From positions 1,015,661 through 1,079,660 of the forward strand of contig NW_006768792.1 in assembly GCF_000204055.1 (NCBI RefSeq): a stretch of DNA of 64,000 nucleotides. The letters run 5' to 3'. The notes beneath the pieces were generated by a model. It searched no databases. It was not told the DNA's origin and worked only from the letters and a program-made list of their open reading frames with translations. Positions 47,001-58,259 of the stretch are shown piece by piece; positions within the stretch are counted from its first letter, which is position 1; each line of letters starts with the position of its first letter. A program made the translations under genes and the position numbers. This DNA comes from Melampsora larici-populina 98AG31. Its lineage: Eukaryota > Basidiomycota > Pucciniomycetes > Pucciniales > Melampsoraceae.

Positions 47001-47689
47001 GGCCAGGGCCTGTGACCACCCACTCCGCCAGTCTGCAGCTGCAGTCAATCAACTGACGTAATACATCACCCAGCAGGCTAGTGGGTCCATTCCATGATAA
47101 TTTGCTATCAGTAAACTTGTCTTGTGTGGATGTGCAAAGGAGTTATGGTACAGAATCACTTTGGTGTTTAGCTGTTTTGCGTGTATGTGAATTTTGTAGT
47201 GTTGAAACTTGATTTTTGAAATTTTTGTGTATCATTTGTGCCAAAGTGCCAACTCAGCGGTCAAATTCAGGGTTGTGGTTTGGAAACCGGTAAGAACTGG
47301 CAGAAAGTATGGTTTCATCCCAAATACAGGCGGTTTCAGACCAGTATTTGGGTTGAATCTGATGTTTAATCCAGTTTTGTCAATTTCTGACCCGGGGATT
47401 CTGAAATTTCACTTTTTGAAATTTGATTTGTCACTTTGACACACCTCGCATTCCGTACTGTGTTGATGGTTGATGCCGTCCTCAATAGATTGCCGTTTGT
47501 CTTGTGGAGGAGTGTTATATGAGTGGGAGTGCGGATTGCTTTGCAGTGATTGAGCTGACGGAGGCTGATGGTAAATTCCTATACCATTGGGGAATGGGGT
47601 GTTGTATATAGCGGTTCTCGACTGAGTTTGAGATGTATAAGCGGTCACTTGCCCATGGTGTACCGCTTGTTGATCTTCTGCAACCAGGG

Positions 47690-47913
47690 AGTTGGAATTC
47701 CGCGCTGTGTAGAATGGACTGGTCAAGGGTATTGTGAGCCGATAAAATTGGCAGTGAAAGGCATTTGTGATAGAAGGATTATTTGTGAAGTGATGGATCC
47801 ATATGAATCATGTTGGGAGGCGTATACCATGATGAAAGATGACGGGGAAATGGAAATGGCACGGTGTTGCAAGCTTCCGGTTGATTTTGGAGCAAAGTCC
47901 AAAACCATTTTAT
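47690..47913 (+). pseudogene. Cys-containing C-terminal exon of an unidentified protein
   Basis: The frame reads IPRCVEWTGQGYCEPIKLA, then GICDRRIICEVMDP, ESCWEAYTMMKDDGE and ARCCKLPVDFGAKSKTIL before a TAG at 47911-47913. Seven cysteines in about 70 residues and good codon texture suggest a real extracellular-type domain. A CAACCAG acceptor-like site precedes it at about 47690. Upstream exons were not found; 230 bp upstream begins the Mutator-like element, which may have displaced them. No start codon is assigned. Confidence 0.4.
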
Positions 47914-48116
47914 AGGGGATACAGAGGATGCTTGTGTATTTTGTTGAGTTTTGTAAGCGCAGTGGCTTTGGGATTAAATGTTATTATGAATTATTGGTAT
48001 ACCTTTCCTCTTTGATCTAACTTTCTGTTCTAGCTGTGAGAATCCATCTTATCAGTTTCTCAGCCTTCTGTTATTGTAACCTAGGATCTCTGTTGAGGAT
48101 AATGTGGGAGGGTGCC

Positions 48117-48267
48117 TGTTATGGTCTTGAGAGAGAGAGAACACAAGCAACTGGAAGCACTATGATGAGATTGCAACGTGAGGGAGAAGCGTGTGATGGG
48201 CTTCTCCCAGTACTCTAAAGGTCTAATACAAGTATAAGCATATTGGTTCACTATTAGGCTCTTTACA
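48117..48267 (-). repeat. Chromovirus left (3') LTR, 151 bp
   Basis: It matches 53949-54099 over the full length. Very short for a Ty3/Gypsy LTR, with TG..CA ends. Confidence 0.95.
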
Positions 48268-48353
48268 CCACTCCTCCTTTTATATCTCAGTCTCCTCTTG
48301 ACAGACTAGATATCTTTCCACGGGTTAGCATTAAAAACCCAGTGGGAAAAACT

Positions 48354-51300
48354 TCACCCTCTCACTCTTCTCCTTGTCCTGAAATAATTATTTTCTGCTT
48401 GCGGATATCTTGTGTTGAATTCTTGTACTGCTTCTTTAGCATTTCCTAATTCTTTCTCTGGCTCCCATGAGTCGTGTTCAGGTCCATACCCCTTCCAACT
48501 AATTAGGTATTCAGTTCTACCTCTTAATTTCCTCTTGTTTAGTATTTCATGTACTTCAAATTCTTCTTTGCCATTAATTAAGATTGGTGCTGGTGGAGGT
48601 TGTACTTGTCCTTCAATTTGACTCTTCTTAAACTTACGTAATAAGCTGACGTTGAATACCGGGTGAACTGCTTCCATCTCTTTCGGCAACAGAAGTTTAT
48701 AGGTGTTAGCTGATATTCTTTCCAATATTTTGTAAGGACCTATCCATCTGTGTGAAAACTTAGCAGTTGGTATCGTCGTCGAGATGTGCTTGCTATTCAA
48801 CCATACTAGGTCTCCTTGATTCCAATCCGGGGTTTGTACAGCTTTCTTATTGAATTCTTGTTTCATCAACTCTTGAGCTTCTTCCATCGCGTGTGATAAC
48901 TCATCTTAAACTTCTTTGAGCTGACTTAATCTTTCGTCTACAGAGGGTAAACACTGCTCCTCAGAAGGAGTTCCTGTGAAACTGACATCGAATCCATAGT
49001 TCGCCTTAAATGGTGACATTCCTATTCATACGTGTAGGTTGTTGTTGTAGGCGAATTCGGCCAGTGGCAGCAACTCACTCCAGTTGTCCTGTTTGTAAGA
49101 GACAAAGTGCCGTAAGTAATGTTCTACAGCCTTGTTTGTGATTTCCGACTGCCCATCCGTTTGCGGATGGTAGGCTGTCAAAGCTTGCGTTACAATACCT
49201 AATCTTGAATTCATTGCTTTGGTTAATTTGGATATGAATATGTTGCCTCTGTCGGAAGTGATGGTTCTTGGTGTTCCATGAGATTTCCACACGTTCGCAA
49301 TCATGAGTGTGGCTAGTTCCTCTGATGTCATCGTTTTTCTGCATGGTATGAAGTGAGCCATCTTTGTAAATCTATCTACCACAGTTAGTATGCTATCAAA
49401 GCCTTCGGATTCAGGCAAATCTGTGATCAAATCATAGCAAATATCTACCCATGGTCCACTTGGTATTGGTAATGGTTGTAGTTTCCCAAACGGTTTTGAG
49501 GTTTGTGCTTTCACTCTTTGGTATGATGAGCAACCCTCAACATACTTGTTTACAAACGCTTTCATTGACGGCCAGTGGTAAGCTCGTTTGATCATCATCA
49601 ACGTCCGCATCCTACCTGGATGGCCTGCTAATAGGCTGTCGTGGCGGGATTTTAGGATTTGAAGCTTTAAGTTGTTGTAATTCGGAACCATTACCTTACC
49701 CCTAAAGTAGAGTAGTCCATCCCCCCAAGAATAATCTACCAGGAGTTTCGAAGATGGCATATCGGCGCAGCATCTCGCAATTTCATTGATTTTCTCATCT
49801 TGCTTCATCTTCAGTCTGATTTCGTTCAAGATGTCCTCATCACTCCATATTCCACTGCTAGTTTCCAGGTCATTAATTTCCATCTCTATCTGACTTTCAT
49901 CTTCAATCCACTGTTCTACAGCATCTAGGGAGTCAATGAATGCGTCTTCTGGCAGATTCTCTGGCTTTAATAACCTGCCAAACGTGAGTCTTTCACCACT
50001 TGCAGGTACAAGATCAGGTCGCCTCGATAACGCGTCCGGTTTAGCAGAGTCCTTCCCTGGACGAAAACGGATCTCGAAATCGAAGCTCCCCAGGATTTCC
50101 GCCCATCTTGCTTGCCGACGGGTCAACTCTTTTGTGGTCATTAAAGATTGCAGGTTTTTGTGGTCTGTGTACACAATAATTACATTCAACCTGTTCGGAT
50201 TTCCTTCCAGATACTGACGCCATTCTTTGAATGCCAATATGACTGCAAGTAATTCTTTGTCAAATATCTCATAATTCCTTTCTGCCTTGATTAGCGATCT
50301 CAACAGGAACGCTACAGGATGTAGTTCATTATCAATTTTGGAAACTTGTGACAAAACCGCTCCTAACGCGTAATCAGAACAATCACACTCGAGGATGAAT
50401 GGCGCATATGGGTCTGCTATAGTCAGCACTGGTGCAGTCGTGAAGGCTAGTTTCAGAGTTTCGAATGCCTGATTACGTTCCTTGCTCCAATCAAATTTTA
50501 CTCCATCTTGTGACAATTCGTGAAGAGGTCGAGCTATTTTTGAAAAGTGATGAATAAAGCGCCTATAGAAGTTTGCAAACCCTAAAAATGTAAGTACTTC
50601 AGATAAGTTTTTTGGTGCCGGCCAGTCACGGACTGCTTTGACTTTTCCTTCATCCATGTGAATTTGATTTCTCGAGATAATTAATCCTAAGTAAGCTATT
50701 TCTTTTTGTGAGAATCTGCACTTCTTGGGCTTCAACCAGACATTCTGAGCCTTCAGTATTGCTAAGACTTCTTTCACTACTGCCTTGTGATCTACTCCAG
50801 GTTTAGTGTAAATCAGAATATCGTCTTGATACGCCGCGACATCCTTCCCAATATGGCTTTGTAAGATGTCTTGTATGAAGAACTGAAAGAACCCGGGTGC
50901 TCCAGTCGGACCAAACGGCATCGTTAACGGCTTGAATTGCCCAGCTTTGCAAATGAAGGCCAGTTTCGACTTGTCCCCTTCCCTGACACGTAAATTATTA
51001 TAACCATTTCTCATGTCCAAACTCGTGAATTGGTCTGCGTCTAGAAGACTGTCTATTAATTCCATCGTAAGTGGGAGGGGATACTTATTTTTGATTGTTA
51101 ATGCATTTAATCTTCGGTAATCAAAACAAGGCCTTAAATTGCCATCTTTCTTTCCTGTAAATAGAACTGGAGCCGCCCAAGGTGAAGTGGTTCTTCTTAT
51201 GGTTCCGTTCGCCAACCCCTTCTCTAACATTTCATTGAGTACTTCATTTTCTTTAGGAGATAAGGGGATAATTCGTCCAGCCTGTGGGGTTGCTTCAGGA

Positions 51301-52421
51301 ACTAAATCCACACGGAAGTCGTAAGGCCGGTGTGGTGGTAGAACATTTGAGTTGGACTTTTCGAACATGCCCAGAAACTCGTGATAGCAATCTGGTACCA
51401 TCTCCTTGGCCGTTCGTACAGGTTTCTCTTTAGCATCTTCAGCTGCTAACCTTGCTGACACATTCCATGATGCTTTAGAAGCATCAATCATTGCTCCAAT
51501 TGGTTGTTCTCGAAGCAGACAATGGTTATGTGCTTGGGGTCGCGCTCGTAGTCCTGTTCTCAATCTTTGTAGGAGAGAAAATTGCTTGCTAACGTTCTTC
51601 TTGGTAAATGGTGAATGGGCATTATCACACTTACTTGGCGGGGGTTTTTCCGGGTTTGTTTCAACCACTACCCCCATCTCAATGTTCCTAGCTTCCCCTT
51701 CAGGCCTCATGTCGTGGTTTTTCAGGGGTGTTTGCGGATACCTTGAGACTTCAGCCAAGTTCGTGCTGTTCATTTCACTATCAAATTTCAAAGGGAGACT
51801 ATACTCGCCAGCTGATGCATGATTGTCATTAATTTGAGAAGTTGCACACTCACATTGCGGGGGTGTTGTCGAGTCAAGATTAACTCGCACCCCCTTGTTA
51901 CTGTTCCTAGCTTGCCTCTTAGGCTCCAATCAGTGGTCCATCGAGGTGTTTTTTGGCAGCAACAAAACTGTCTCAGCAGTTGCAATGTCCATCTCGTGAG
52001 TCTTGAGTTTTCCTTCTTTCCAGTCAATTAATTCGTGATTTTCCTTGATCCATGGCATGCCTAAAATGATGTCATACTTGTCTCTTAGTGTTGTGACAAT
52101 GAAGGTGGTCCCGGTCGTCTTGTTGTTCACACAGCAGTCTCCTGAGTGCGTTATTGTCATTTCGTGTCCACTGAAGCCGGTGACGCTTCTTCTCTGCGGT
52201 AGGGGGCTAAGCTCAAAATTGTGGGTCTTCACAAAATTCTCACTTATAGCTTCATGCGTGGCACCGCTGTCTACCAGCGCACGTGCTTTCTTGGTTGTGT
52301 CAGTCTTAGGGTCATAGAGCAAAATGAAGTCGATAATTCGTGTATCATTCATTTCAAGAGAATCAATAAAATTTTCATTTAACCCTAATTTGATCACGCT
52401 CGGGGTAGGCACAACCTTCAA
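48354..52421 (-). pseudogene. Chromovirus Pol: protease, RT, RNase H, integrase, chromodomain
   Basis: The pol frame opens near 52421, overlapping the gag stop in the -1 frame, and runs to 48354. Motifs: protease ARALVDSGATHEAI (about 52290-52250); RT PLPLTMELID, FTSLDMRNGYNN, LTMPFGPTGAP and AAYQDDILIYT (51090-50810); RNase H LECDCSDYALGAVLSQ (about 50395-50350) and VYTDHKNL; integrase zinc region HDSLLAGHPGRM..GCSSYQRVK (the second Cys of CxxC is Tyr), then TSDRGNIF and TDGQSEITNKAVE; GPY/F module RWIGPYKI; and a chromodomain EVHEILNKRKLRGRTEYLISWKGY-type block ending SWEPEKEL (about 48580-48440). In-frame stops at 51930 (TGA), 49026 (TGA) and about 48906 (TAA) break it, with no indel. Chromodomains of such integrases direct insertion to particular chromatin. 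Confidence 0.9.
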
Positions 52422-53620
52422 TCCCGAGCACCTCCATTTTTTGCCTCCTCCGCTCTTCCTTCTACTTTCTTATCACTTCCATCTAATTGAGCATCTAATT
52501 CATCTATACGCGCTTGAATTTTACTCTCTAACTCCTGAATCCTTGAACTTCCTCCTTGATAACCACCTGAGTAACTTCCACCTGAACGTCCTCTACTAAA
52601 ACCTCTCGAATAAGTACTGCCTGAAAAACCTCCACCCCTTCCTCTTCTCTTTCTCATCGGACAGTCGGCAATAAAGTTACCACTCTTTCCACAGTTGTAG
52701 CACGACCCGGTTGTTCCTCGACGTTGATATTCGTCTTGTGTGATGTCCAACCAATAGGCCGAGCAATCCATGGCGTCTGGGTCAATTGGCTGAGTTGACT
52801 GTGTGCTCTGAGTTGTGTGATTCAAGGTAGGTTGGTCTGCATTGCGTTTGTTGATCTTGTTGTCTAGTCGAATTGCCAGTTTAGCCATGTCCTCCACATT
52901 CTCAAATTCATCTCGAACCATCAGCACAGAGATTTCAGTCTTGAGGCCTTGCTTGAATTGTGATCTCAATATACTATCTTGCCATTTGATGATTAAGGCC
53001 AGTTCAGAGAAACGGATCCAATAGTCGGATGCAGATTTCGTTTGCTTCAATTCACGCATCTCTTTCTCCGCCTTAGTTACACGTTCACTATTGAAGAAGG
53101 TGCTCTTAAATCAGTCTATGAATCTGTTCCAAGTTACAGTCTGAGCTTTCTCACTATCAAGTAGCTGATCCGTTAACGTTTGACCCCATATGTTGGCTTT
53201 GCCTGTCGTGTAGCTTAAGGCAAAGGCAACCTTGGCCTGATCGTTCGGAAATACACCAGCGTTCAATTGCATGTATAACCCTATTTGGTTCATGAAGATT
53301 TCTGCCTTCAAACCTTTAGAGCCGTCAAATTTGTCCGGGGTAGCGACCTTCGGTGCACGAGGGATTGCTTGTTGAACAGGGATCGTGTGGGGCTGAAACT
53401 GTGGTGGGTGATTCATTTCAACATGGGGTGCAGATTGTTCAGCCGTTTGATTTCTTCTCATTTCCTGCAGTTCACGCTCCGCCGTTTGGCGAAGTGCCGT
53501 TTCCTCGTTCAACCTTGCGTTTAGCTCATTTAACTGACGCATGATGTCTTCCAAAGTTGTAGCCATTCTCTGATCTGTGGTTTCGTAGAATAGTGATCCT
53601 TCAGATTCAGATTCCGACAA
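52418..53620 (-). pseudogene. Chromovirus Gag
   Basis: The frame starts MSESESEGSLFYETTDQRM at 53620. It has a heptad-rich coiled coil (MRQLNELNARLNEETALRQ), the retrotransposon gag domain (ATPDKFDGSKGLKAEIF..NIWGQTLTDQLLD), a TGA stop at 53111-53113 after WNRFID, then continues in the same frame with ELKQTKSASDYWIRFSELA. It ends with the CCHC-type knuckle CYNCGKSGNFIADC, where the knuckle His position is Asn, and an RGG-like SGSTYSRGFSRGRSGG tail. Gag packages element RNA in cytoplasmic particles. One nonsense change separates it from an intact frame. Confidence 0.88.
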
Positions 53621-53948
53621 ACTTTCAATAGGTAATGTGAATTTGGGCGTTTTGACTGATGAAGTGATGCAGTTTGTGAATTAACTAGTGGATGATCTGA
53701 GAATTGTTAGAACCTTGTTTGTTTTACAGCTTGAAGATCTGGTATCGATTGGATAGCCTGCAGCGAATGTTTCAATTTCTTGCACTTTAACTTTCTTCTT
53801 TCTTCTAAAAAAAAACTTTTTAATTCAAACTTTGATTTTCTTTTCTTATTATAACTTCTTTCTTTCCTTTTCTTTTTCTTCTTTTCTTAACTTTGATTAA
53901 TTGAGTGTTGTCCCGTTGTTTGTATTCTTGAAGATAGATGTTGCAATA

Positions 53949-54099
53949 TGTTATGGTCTTGAGAGAGAGAGAACACAAGCAACTGGAAGCACTATGATGA
54001 GATTGCAACGTGAAGGAGAAGCGTGTGATGGGCTTCTCCCAGTACTACAAAGGCCTAATACAATTATAAGCATATTGGTTCACTATTAGGCTCTTTACA
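53949..54099 (-). repeat. Chromovirus right (5') LTR, 151 bp
   Basis: It starts TGTTATGGTCTTGAG and ends TCTTTACA, followed by TSD GTGCC. On the minus strand the internal region begins TATTGCAACATC, complementary over eight bases to GTTGCAAT inside the LTR. Confidence 0.95.
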
Positions 54100-54104
54100 G
54101 TGCC

Positions 54105-54858
54105 TCAATCCTGGAGGTGTAACATAAGAGGCCCTGTGTGGTATAAAACCCGGTCCACTCCTTGCTTGACACTACGTAAATTGCCTGAGAAGGTACCAGA
54201 GAGCTATGACATAGCCTACCAGGATGGTGGGTGGGTGCAAAATGAAGGATTTGTGAGAGCTTGATTGCCCTACTTGACTATGTGCAGGTGAAGATACTAA
54301 TCATTGGGAAGGGAATTTTTTTTCTTTTCCCCTCCCTGTAACTTTGCCTCACACTCCTTTGTTGTGTATGCAAATTACATATGCACCTAGGTCTCTTCCT
54401 ACCCTTCTAGCACTGATGAAAGTATCTCAACATGTTGTGCCTTTGGTGGTAAGTAGAAATGAAATTATTTAGAAATCCAGTTGAAATCCAGTTGAAGTCA
54501 GTGGTAGTCACTGGCCTTCCCGTGACCAGTAGCTGGGGGCTGTGTATATGAATTTGACTTCCACCAAATTCCCTGATTGGGTGTGCTTGCACAAAGATGT
54601 GAAAGTTCAAAGGTTCACCACTTCCTTTGGGTGTGCTAAACACACAAAGGTGAATTACAAAAGCTTCTAAAGAGTACTTATTCTAACATCCACAAGGATA
54701 GGAGAGCTCCAAAAAAGAATTGACTGCATCTCAAAGGCAGCAACACTCCTTGCCCCATCTGTTTGGCCATCTTTCCAAGGTCAGATAAGTCTCCACTTGT
54801 TATAAATAGGGACATATGTAATAAAACTAAATACCCTAAAAAAGTGTATGTAATGCAC
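54105..54858. other. Possible exon remnant and spacer
   Basis: The plus strand reads WRCNIRGPVWYKTRSTPCL and YDIAYQDGGWVQNEGFVRA before a stop at about 54265, which looks coding but cannot be linked to a gene. The rest shows nothing. Confidence 0.3.
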
Positions 54859-55200
54859 TTATAACATTCTGGGTTTGCGGAGCAATTTGGACTTATTCAC
54901 AGGGAGATGTTTACCACAAGTGAGCTCATTACATTTTTCACGTTGCTTATGCACCATCTGACATCCATCAGGCATGTCAAAGTTGTCATTACAAACCGTG
55001 CATTGCCATGTGGTGACCTCAATGTTACCACGACACCCTTCCGGATTGTGATTGTGTAGGCATGTAATTGTTCTTGAGCACGAAGAGAGCTTTGTGTGTT
55101 TTGTGTATGAACAACCCCCATTGCAACCAGCAATGGTATGCTGGACACCTAGGGTCAAAGCTAACAATAGCAGGGTCTTGAGGCTGGCTGTTGAATTCAT
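54859..55200 (-). CDS. Small secreted cysteine-rich protein (candidate effector)
   Basis: The 113-residue protein starts MNSTASLKTLLLLALTLGV (ATG 55198-55200, context CACCAAAATGA). Residues 4-25 form a hydrophobic signal peptide with likely cleavage around HTIAG-C. The mature part, about 88 residues, has ten cysteines: CNGGC, SSC, ITC, EGC, WQC, TVC, DGC, EKC, LTC. It ends with a basic tail (KSKLLRKPRML) and a TGA-type stop at 54859. It is a single exon with no internal stops, the only apparently intact non-transposon gene here. It would be exported, and rust pathogens secrete many such proteins, but a role in infection is inference. I do not recognise its family. Confidence 0.65.
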   Translation of the reverse strand: MNSTASLKTLLLLALTLGVQHTIAGCNGGCSYTKHTKLSSCSRTITCLHNHNPEGCRGNIEVTTWQCTVCNDNFDMPDGCQMVHKQREKCNELTCGKHLPVNKSKLLRKPRML

Positions 55201-55299
55201 TTTGGTGCACAAGATCCCTTGTATAGTACTTAAGTCGAGTTCACTTCTTCAATGATCTAGATTTTTGAAATCAAGCTGTCGGAGCTGTTAAAAACATAA

Positions 55300-56020
55300 A
55301 GTATTAAGTAATAAGTGAAATGTTTGATCAACTGACCAAAATAATCCGTGATGGGGATTTGTCTGATTCCTGACGGAATGCTGGTAAGTTTCAGATGAGA
55401 CTACCTGAAAAAAGTGAGGAATTTGGTCAATATCATCGGTGAGCCACTGGCATTTTGAACTACATGAGGCCAGGTGCATTGATTTGATGGCTAAAAGAAT
55501 CAGATATCCCTTGGCCACGGAAGAAACAGGTGCAAATGATCTGAGGAGAAACAGTGTGGGGGTTCACCTTTGCTTCACGCAAATCTTTGTGGATCCGGCT
55601 CAGAATTCGGAGTTGGGTGGAAATGTGATGAACCAAGGCAACCGTCCCGATGTTGTACAAGATTGATTGGGAGAAGCTTGCCTGAAAGTGGACAGAAGGG
55701 ACAGAAACGTCTTCTTTTATGCCGCTGTCAGATTGCAGAGAGAAACCCTCTGAGACCATCAGATAAGTCTTCCCCTCCTTTCATCATATCTAACGTGGTC
55801 ATCGTTCCCGACAAGTCGGCTTTCTTATCAAAGTACACCTGCTGTCCCGCTGTGTCATGAATGACTCATGTAGGATGCTTCCGAAAGCCGTTGATCTCCC
55901 GCTGAAAACTTTGGATCTGAATCTTGATTGGCGCGATGTCTGATATCACAATGGGTCATCATGGAATCAGACATTTGGACAACTTTTTTCACCTCGATTT
56001 TCTTGTCTTGAGGCAGTTTC
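55300..56020 (-). pseudogene. Unrecognised degenerate coding region
   Basis: Minus-strand segments TAGQQVYFDKKADLSGTMT (about 55855) and SFSQSILYNIGTVALVHHIS then QLRILSRIHKDLREAK (55680-55560) read like protein but are separated by stops and frame changes. A GTGAAC..CTCCTCAG intron-like block lies near 55540. I do not recognise the family. A chance ORF on either strand cannot be excluded. Confidence 0.25.
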
Positions 56021-56154
56021 ATTCAATCGAAAAATTTTCTGCAAACACTGCATCAAGACGGATCTCTGTTTTCTGTGACGAATCATGCCATACAAGCACC
56101 ATTTACCTGTACAAATATTAGATCTAATAGTTTGATGAACAGCAAGCTGAGGAT

Positions 56155-56406
56155 ATGCAATGTCCCATTGACTGCAAGCGGGCGCAGAAATGTAGCTGTG
56201 TCAGTCTCATTGCTATACAGAATGGTGGCGGGCTCACTCAAAGTTTCACTCTGTTATCGAATCCATCATCTTACGTTACACTGTGCAATTGCTATGCCGG
56301 ACTCGTTGGCTATTCGGCTATCCCTATTTTTTTAGCAAGGTGTCTGGAGCGTCATCCGCCGATCAACACATGTGACAACTCAACGATCAACGAGAGCCTT
56401 TCTTAA
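56155..56406 (+). CDS. Hypothetical Cys-containing ORF
   Basis: The 83-residue frame MQCPIDCKRAQKCSCVSLIA has CPIDC, KCSC and LCNC spacings and ends TCDNSTINESLS. Upstream in frame is FDEQQAED after a TAG, so a spliced first exon with a signal peptide is possible but not found. Existence as a gene is uncertain. Confidence 0.25.
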   Translation: MQCPIDCKRAQKCSCVSLIAIQNGGGLTQSFTLLSNPSSYVTLCNCYAGLVGYSAIPIFLARCLERHPPINTCDNSTINESLS

Positions 56407-56409
56407 GTC

Positions 56410-58259
56410 CTCGTGATCTATTTAGGACAGGTGTTAAAGTTTTTGTGTCAATATTTATGCTTTTGTAACCCACTTGACTCCGCTATCCGATCTATCCCTA
56501 CCGTCTTGCTTCATACAAGTGATTTTATTCATTCAATTTATCACAAGTATGTAACTCATCATCATTCAAAAATCGTAATCGTGATCCATGATCAACTCTT
56601 TTCATACTTTTTATCTTCATTGCTCTTTGTTATACTCGATTTACTATGAGATTCTCGTAGTTCTGATTTTGAGTCTTTTGATTCCTGTGCATTGCTCGGT
56701 TCAATCGTTTCCAGAACACTAGAGAATAGGCAAACATGTGAGGAATAACGATGGCATGTATCCATTTATAATTTGACCGCTTGGCTTAAATCTTCAAATC
56801 CATGAACCCTGTTCAGCTTCTTCAACTTCTGGGGATGCAAAGAGAGGGGCATTTGAAAAACGGAAAGTTTCACGGAAAACAAAGGAGTCGAGTATCTTCC
56901 CCCTTCCCTTGGCTATTAAACCTCCTCTTAGCCAAGCTATCTAAGACCACCTAAGAGGAAAAGGCTCTATCAATGCATGATCTCAGTCTTTGCCCCGAGT
57001 GTTTGCGCTTCTTTTGTCTTCAAGATTTTAGGTATGATATGTTGGGATTGGATATCCGACTTGACAAATCGCTCCTCATCCTGGAAGAAAAGAGAACCCA
57101 GAACATTGCTTGAGAAAAGAAAAGAATCAGAGATTGATTTAAAAAATCACAAATGAAACAATAGGTATCAACAGGAAATTTATTACAGCGGTTAATACTG
57201 AAACCACGCCTGAACTTGCCCGCCATTTACTATTACTGGGGCTTGGAGGTATAGTGTATGGGGAGCTCAATCAGGGCGAGGTCGTTTGAAGAAAAACATA
57301 GATACCATCAGCTTGCCTTCTACGGTGAACAGGTGAAGGTGGCCATTAGGGTTTGATCTCAAGGAATGGGTCTCTTGGCTCTAGATACCAAGTATCTGAC
57401 TTCACATTGAGCGGCCACAGAGGCAAGCTTTATTAGCATCATGTAAAGCTTGAGAAAACTTGAAACAGAAGGACTTAGAAACTGCAGAGGTTCTGAGTGT
57501 AATGGATAGACAGTTGTCATGGCAGGACGTGTTTTCTTTTATGTGCAGGACTTAGGAATCATTTTGTCATTTCATTTCATCTCTTATTAGTCTTGTCAAA
57601 GGTTATGTTTCATTATGAATAAGGCGTCATCTCACCTGTTGTTTGATCATAGGATTATGTGATCTTGTTTTATTTTACTATTTATACGAAGCTCTCGTTA
57701 GTATTGTATTAGATTTCTTTTCTTTCTTATCAAGTTTTTCGTAATCATAGATCATCATCATTGTTTCTCTTTTAGGAAAAGAAAAAACAGCGCAGCTTAA
57801 GTTATCATCTAGGAGAGATTTCGGATTCAGGTATCAAGGGATCCTGTATTCTTAAATGACAAGCCAGATCACTACATTAAAACTCGATCCATTTTTTTTT
57901 CTTTCGTTTGCTCTAATAGAAGTGCTTCAAAATTGAAACTTTTTCTTTCCTTTAAAAACACGTATTTACAAGTTTTGGAAATCGACATTAAAACTTGTTA
58001 AAAACACAAATTCACATAAGGGTTGTGCTGAGCTAGGAGCTTTTGAGTCGCAGTTATAAAACTAGTAAAAACATTTTTCTACTTTGCTATATTTCCTTTT
58101 TCCGATTACATTGGTTCTTCGCTATCATTTATTGCCAGGGGTATCCATTTGCTAAGATCTTTTCTTCATTTTTATAAAAATTCCTTTTCTTTCCGAAATT
58201 CTTTCATTACCTTTTCTTTTGCTACCTTTTTATTTTTCTGAAGTTAGATTTAGATCACC
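56410..58259. other. No recognised gene; probable leader of the downstream retroelement
   Basis: A+T-rich DNA. The part next to 58260 may be 5' LTR or leader of the gag-encoding element, but no LTR pair or TSD could be defined. GCTCTAGATACCA at 57379-57391 resembles a minus-strand primer binding site. Confidence 0.4.

Larger units (their letters stand above)
43996..47456. mobile_element. Mutator-like non-autonomous element with long TIRs (3461 bp)
   Basis: The left end ACGGAATGCGACATGTGTC and the right end GACACACCTCGCATTCCGT are inverted repeats continuing about 350 bp inward (43996 to about 44345; about 47110 to 47456). The TSD is 8 bp, ACTGTGTT (43988-43995, 47457-47464). Long TIRs with an 8- to 9-bp TSD fit the Mutator (MULE) superfamily. 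There is no transposase. The interior contains a structured repeat (45437-45532) and a large symmetric tandem array (45771-47000). The open frames across the TIRs (43909-44487, 47209-47439) are not genes. Confidence 0.85.
48117..54099 (-). mobile_element. Chromodomain Ty3/Gypsy retrotransposon (chromovirus)
   Basis: Two 151-bp LTRs (48117-48267 and 53949-54099) begin TGTTATGGTCTTGAG and end GGCTCTTTACA, differing at about five positions. The 5-bp TSD is GTGCC (48112-48116, 54100-54104). The polypurine tract AAAAGGAGGAGTGG (minus strand, 48268-48281) abuts the 3' LTR. Coding order on the minus strand is gag, protease, RT, RNase H, integrase, chromodomain. Confidence 0.95.

Noticed and set aside
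57379..57391. Primer-binding-like GCTCTAGATACCA (minus strand TGGTATCTAGAGC)
   Set aside because: It has one inserted base relative to the usual initiator-tRNA complement and no LTR edges or coding frame of a minus-strand element nearby.
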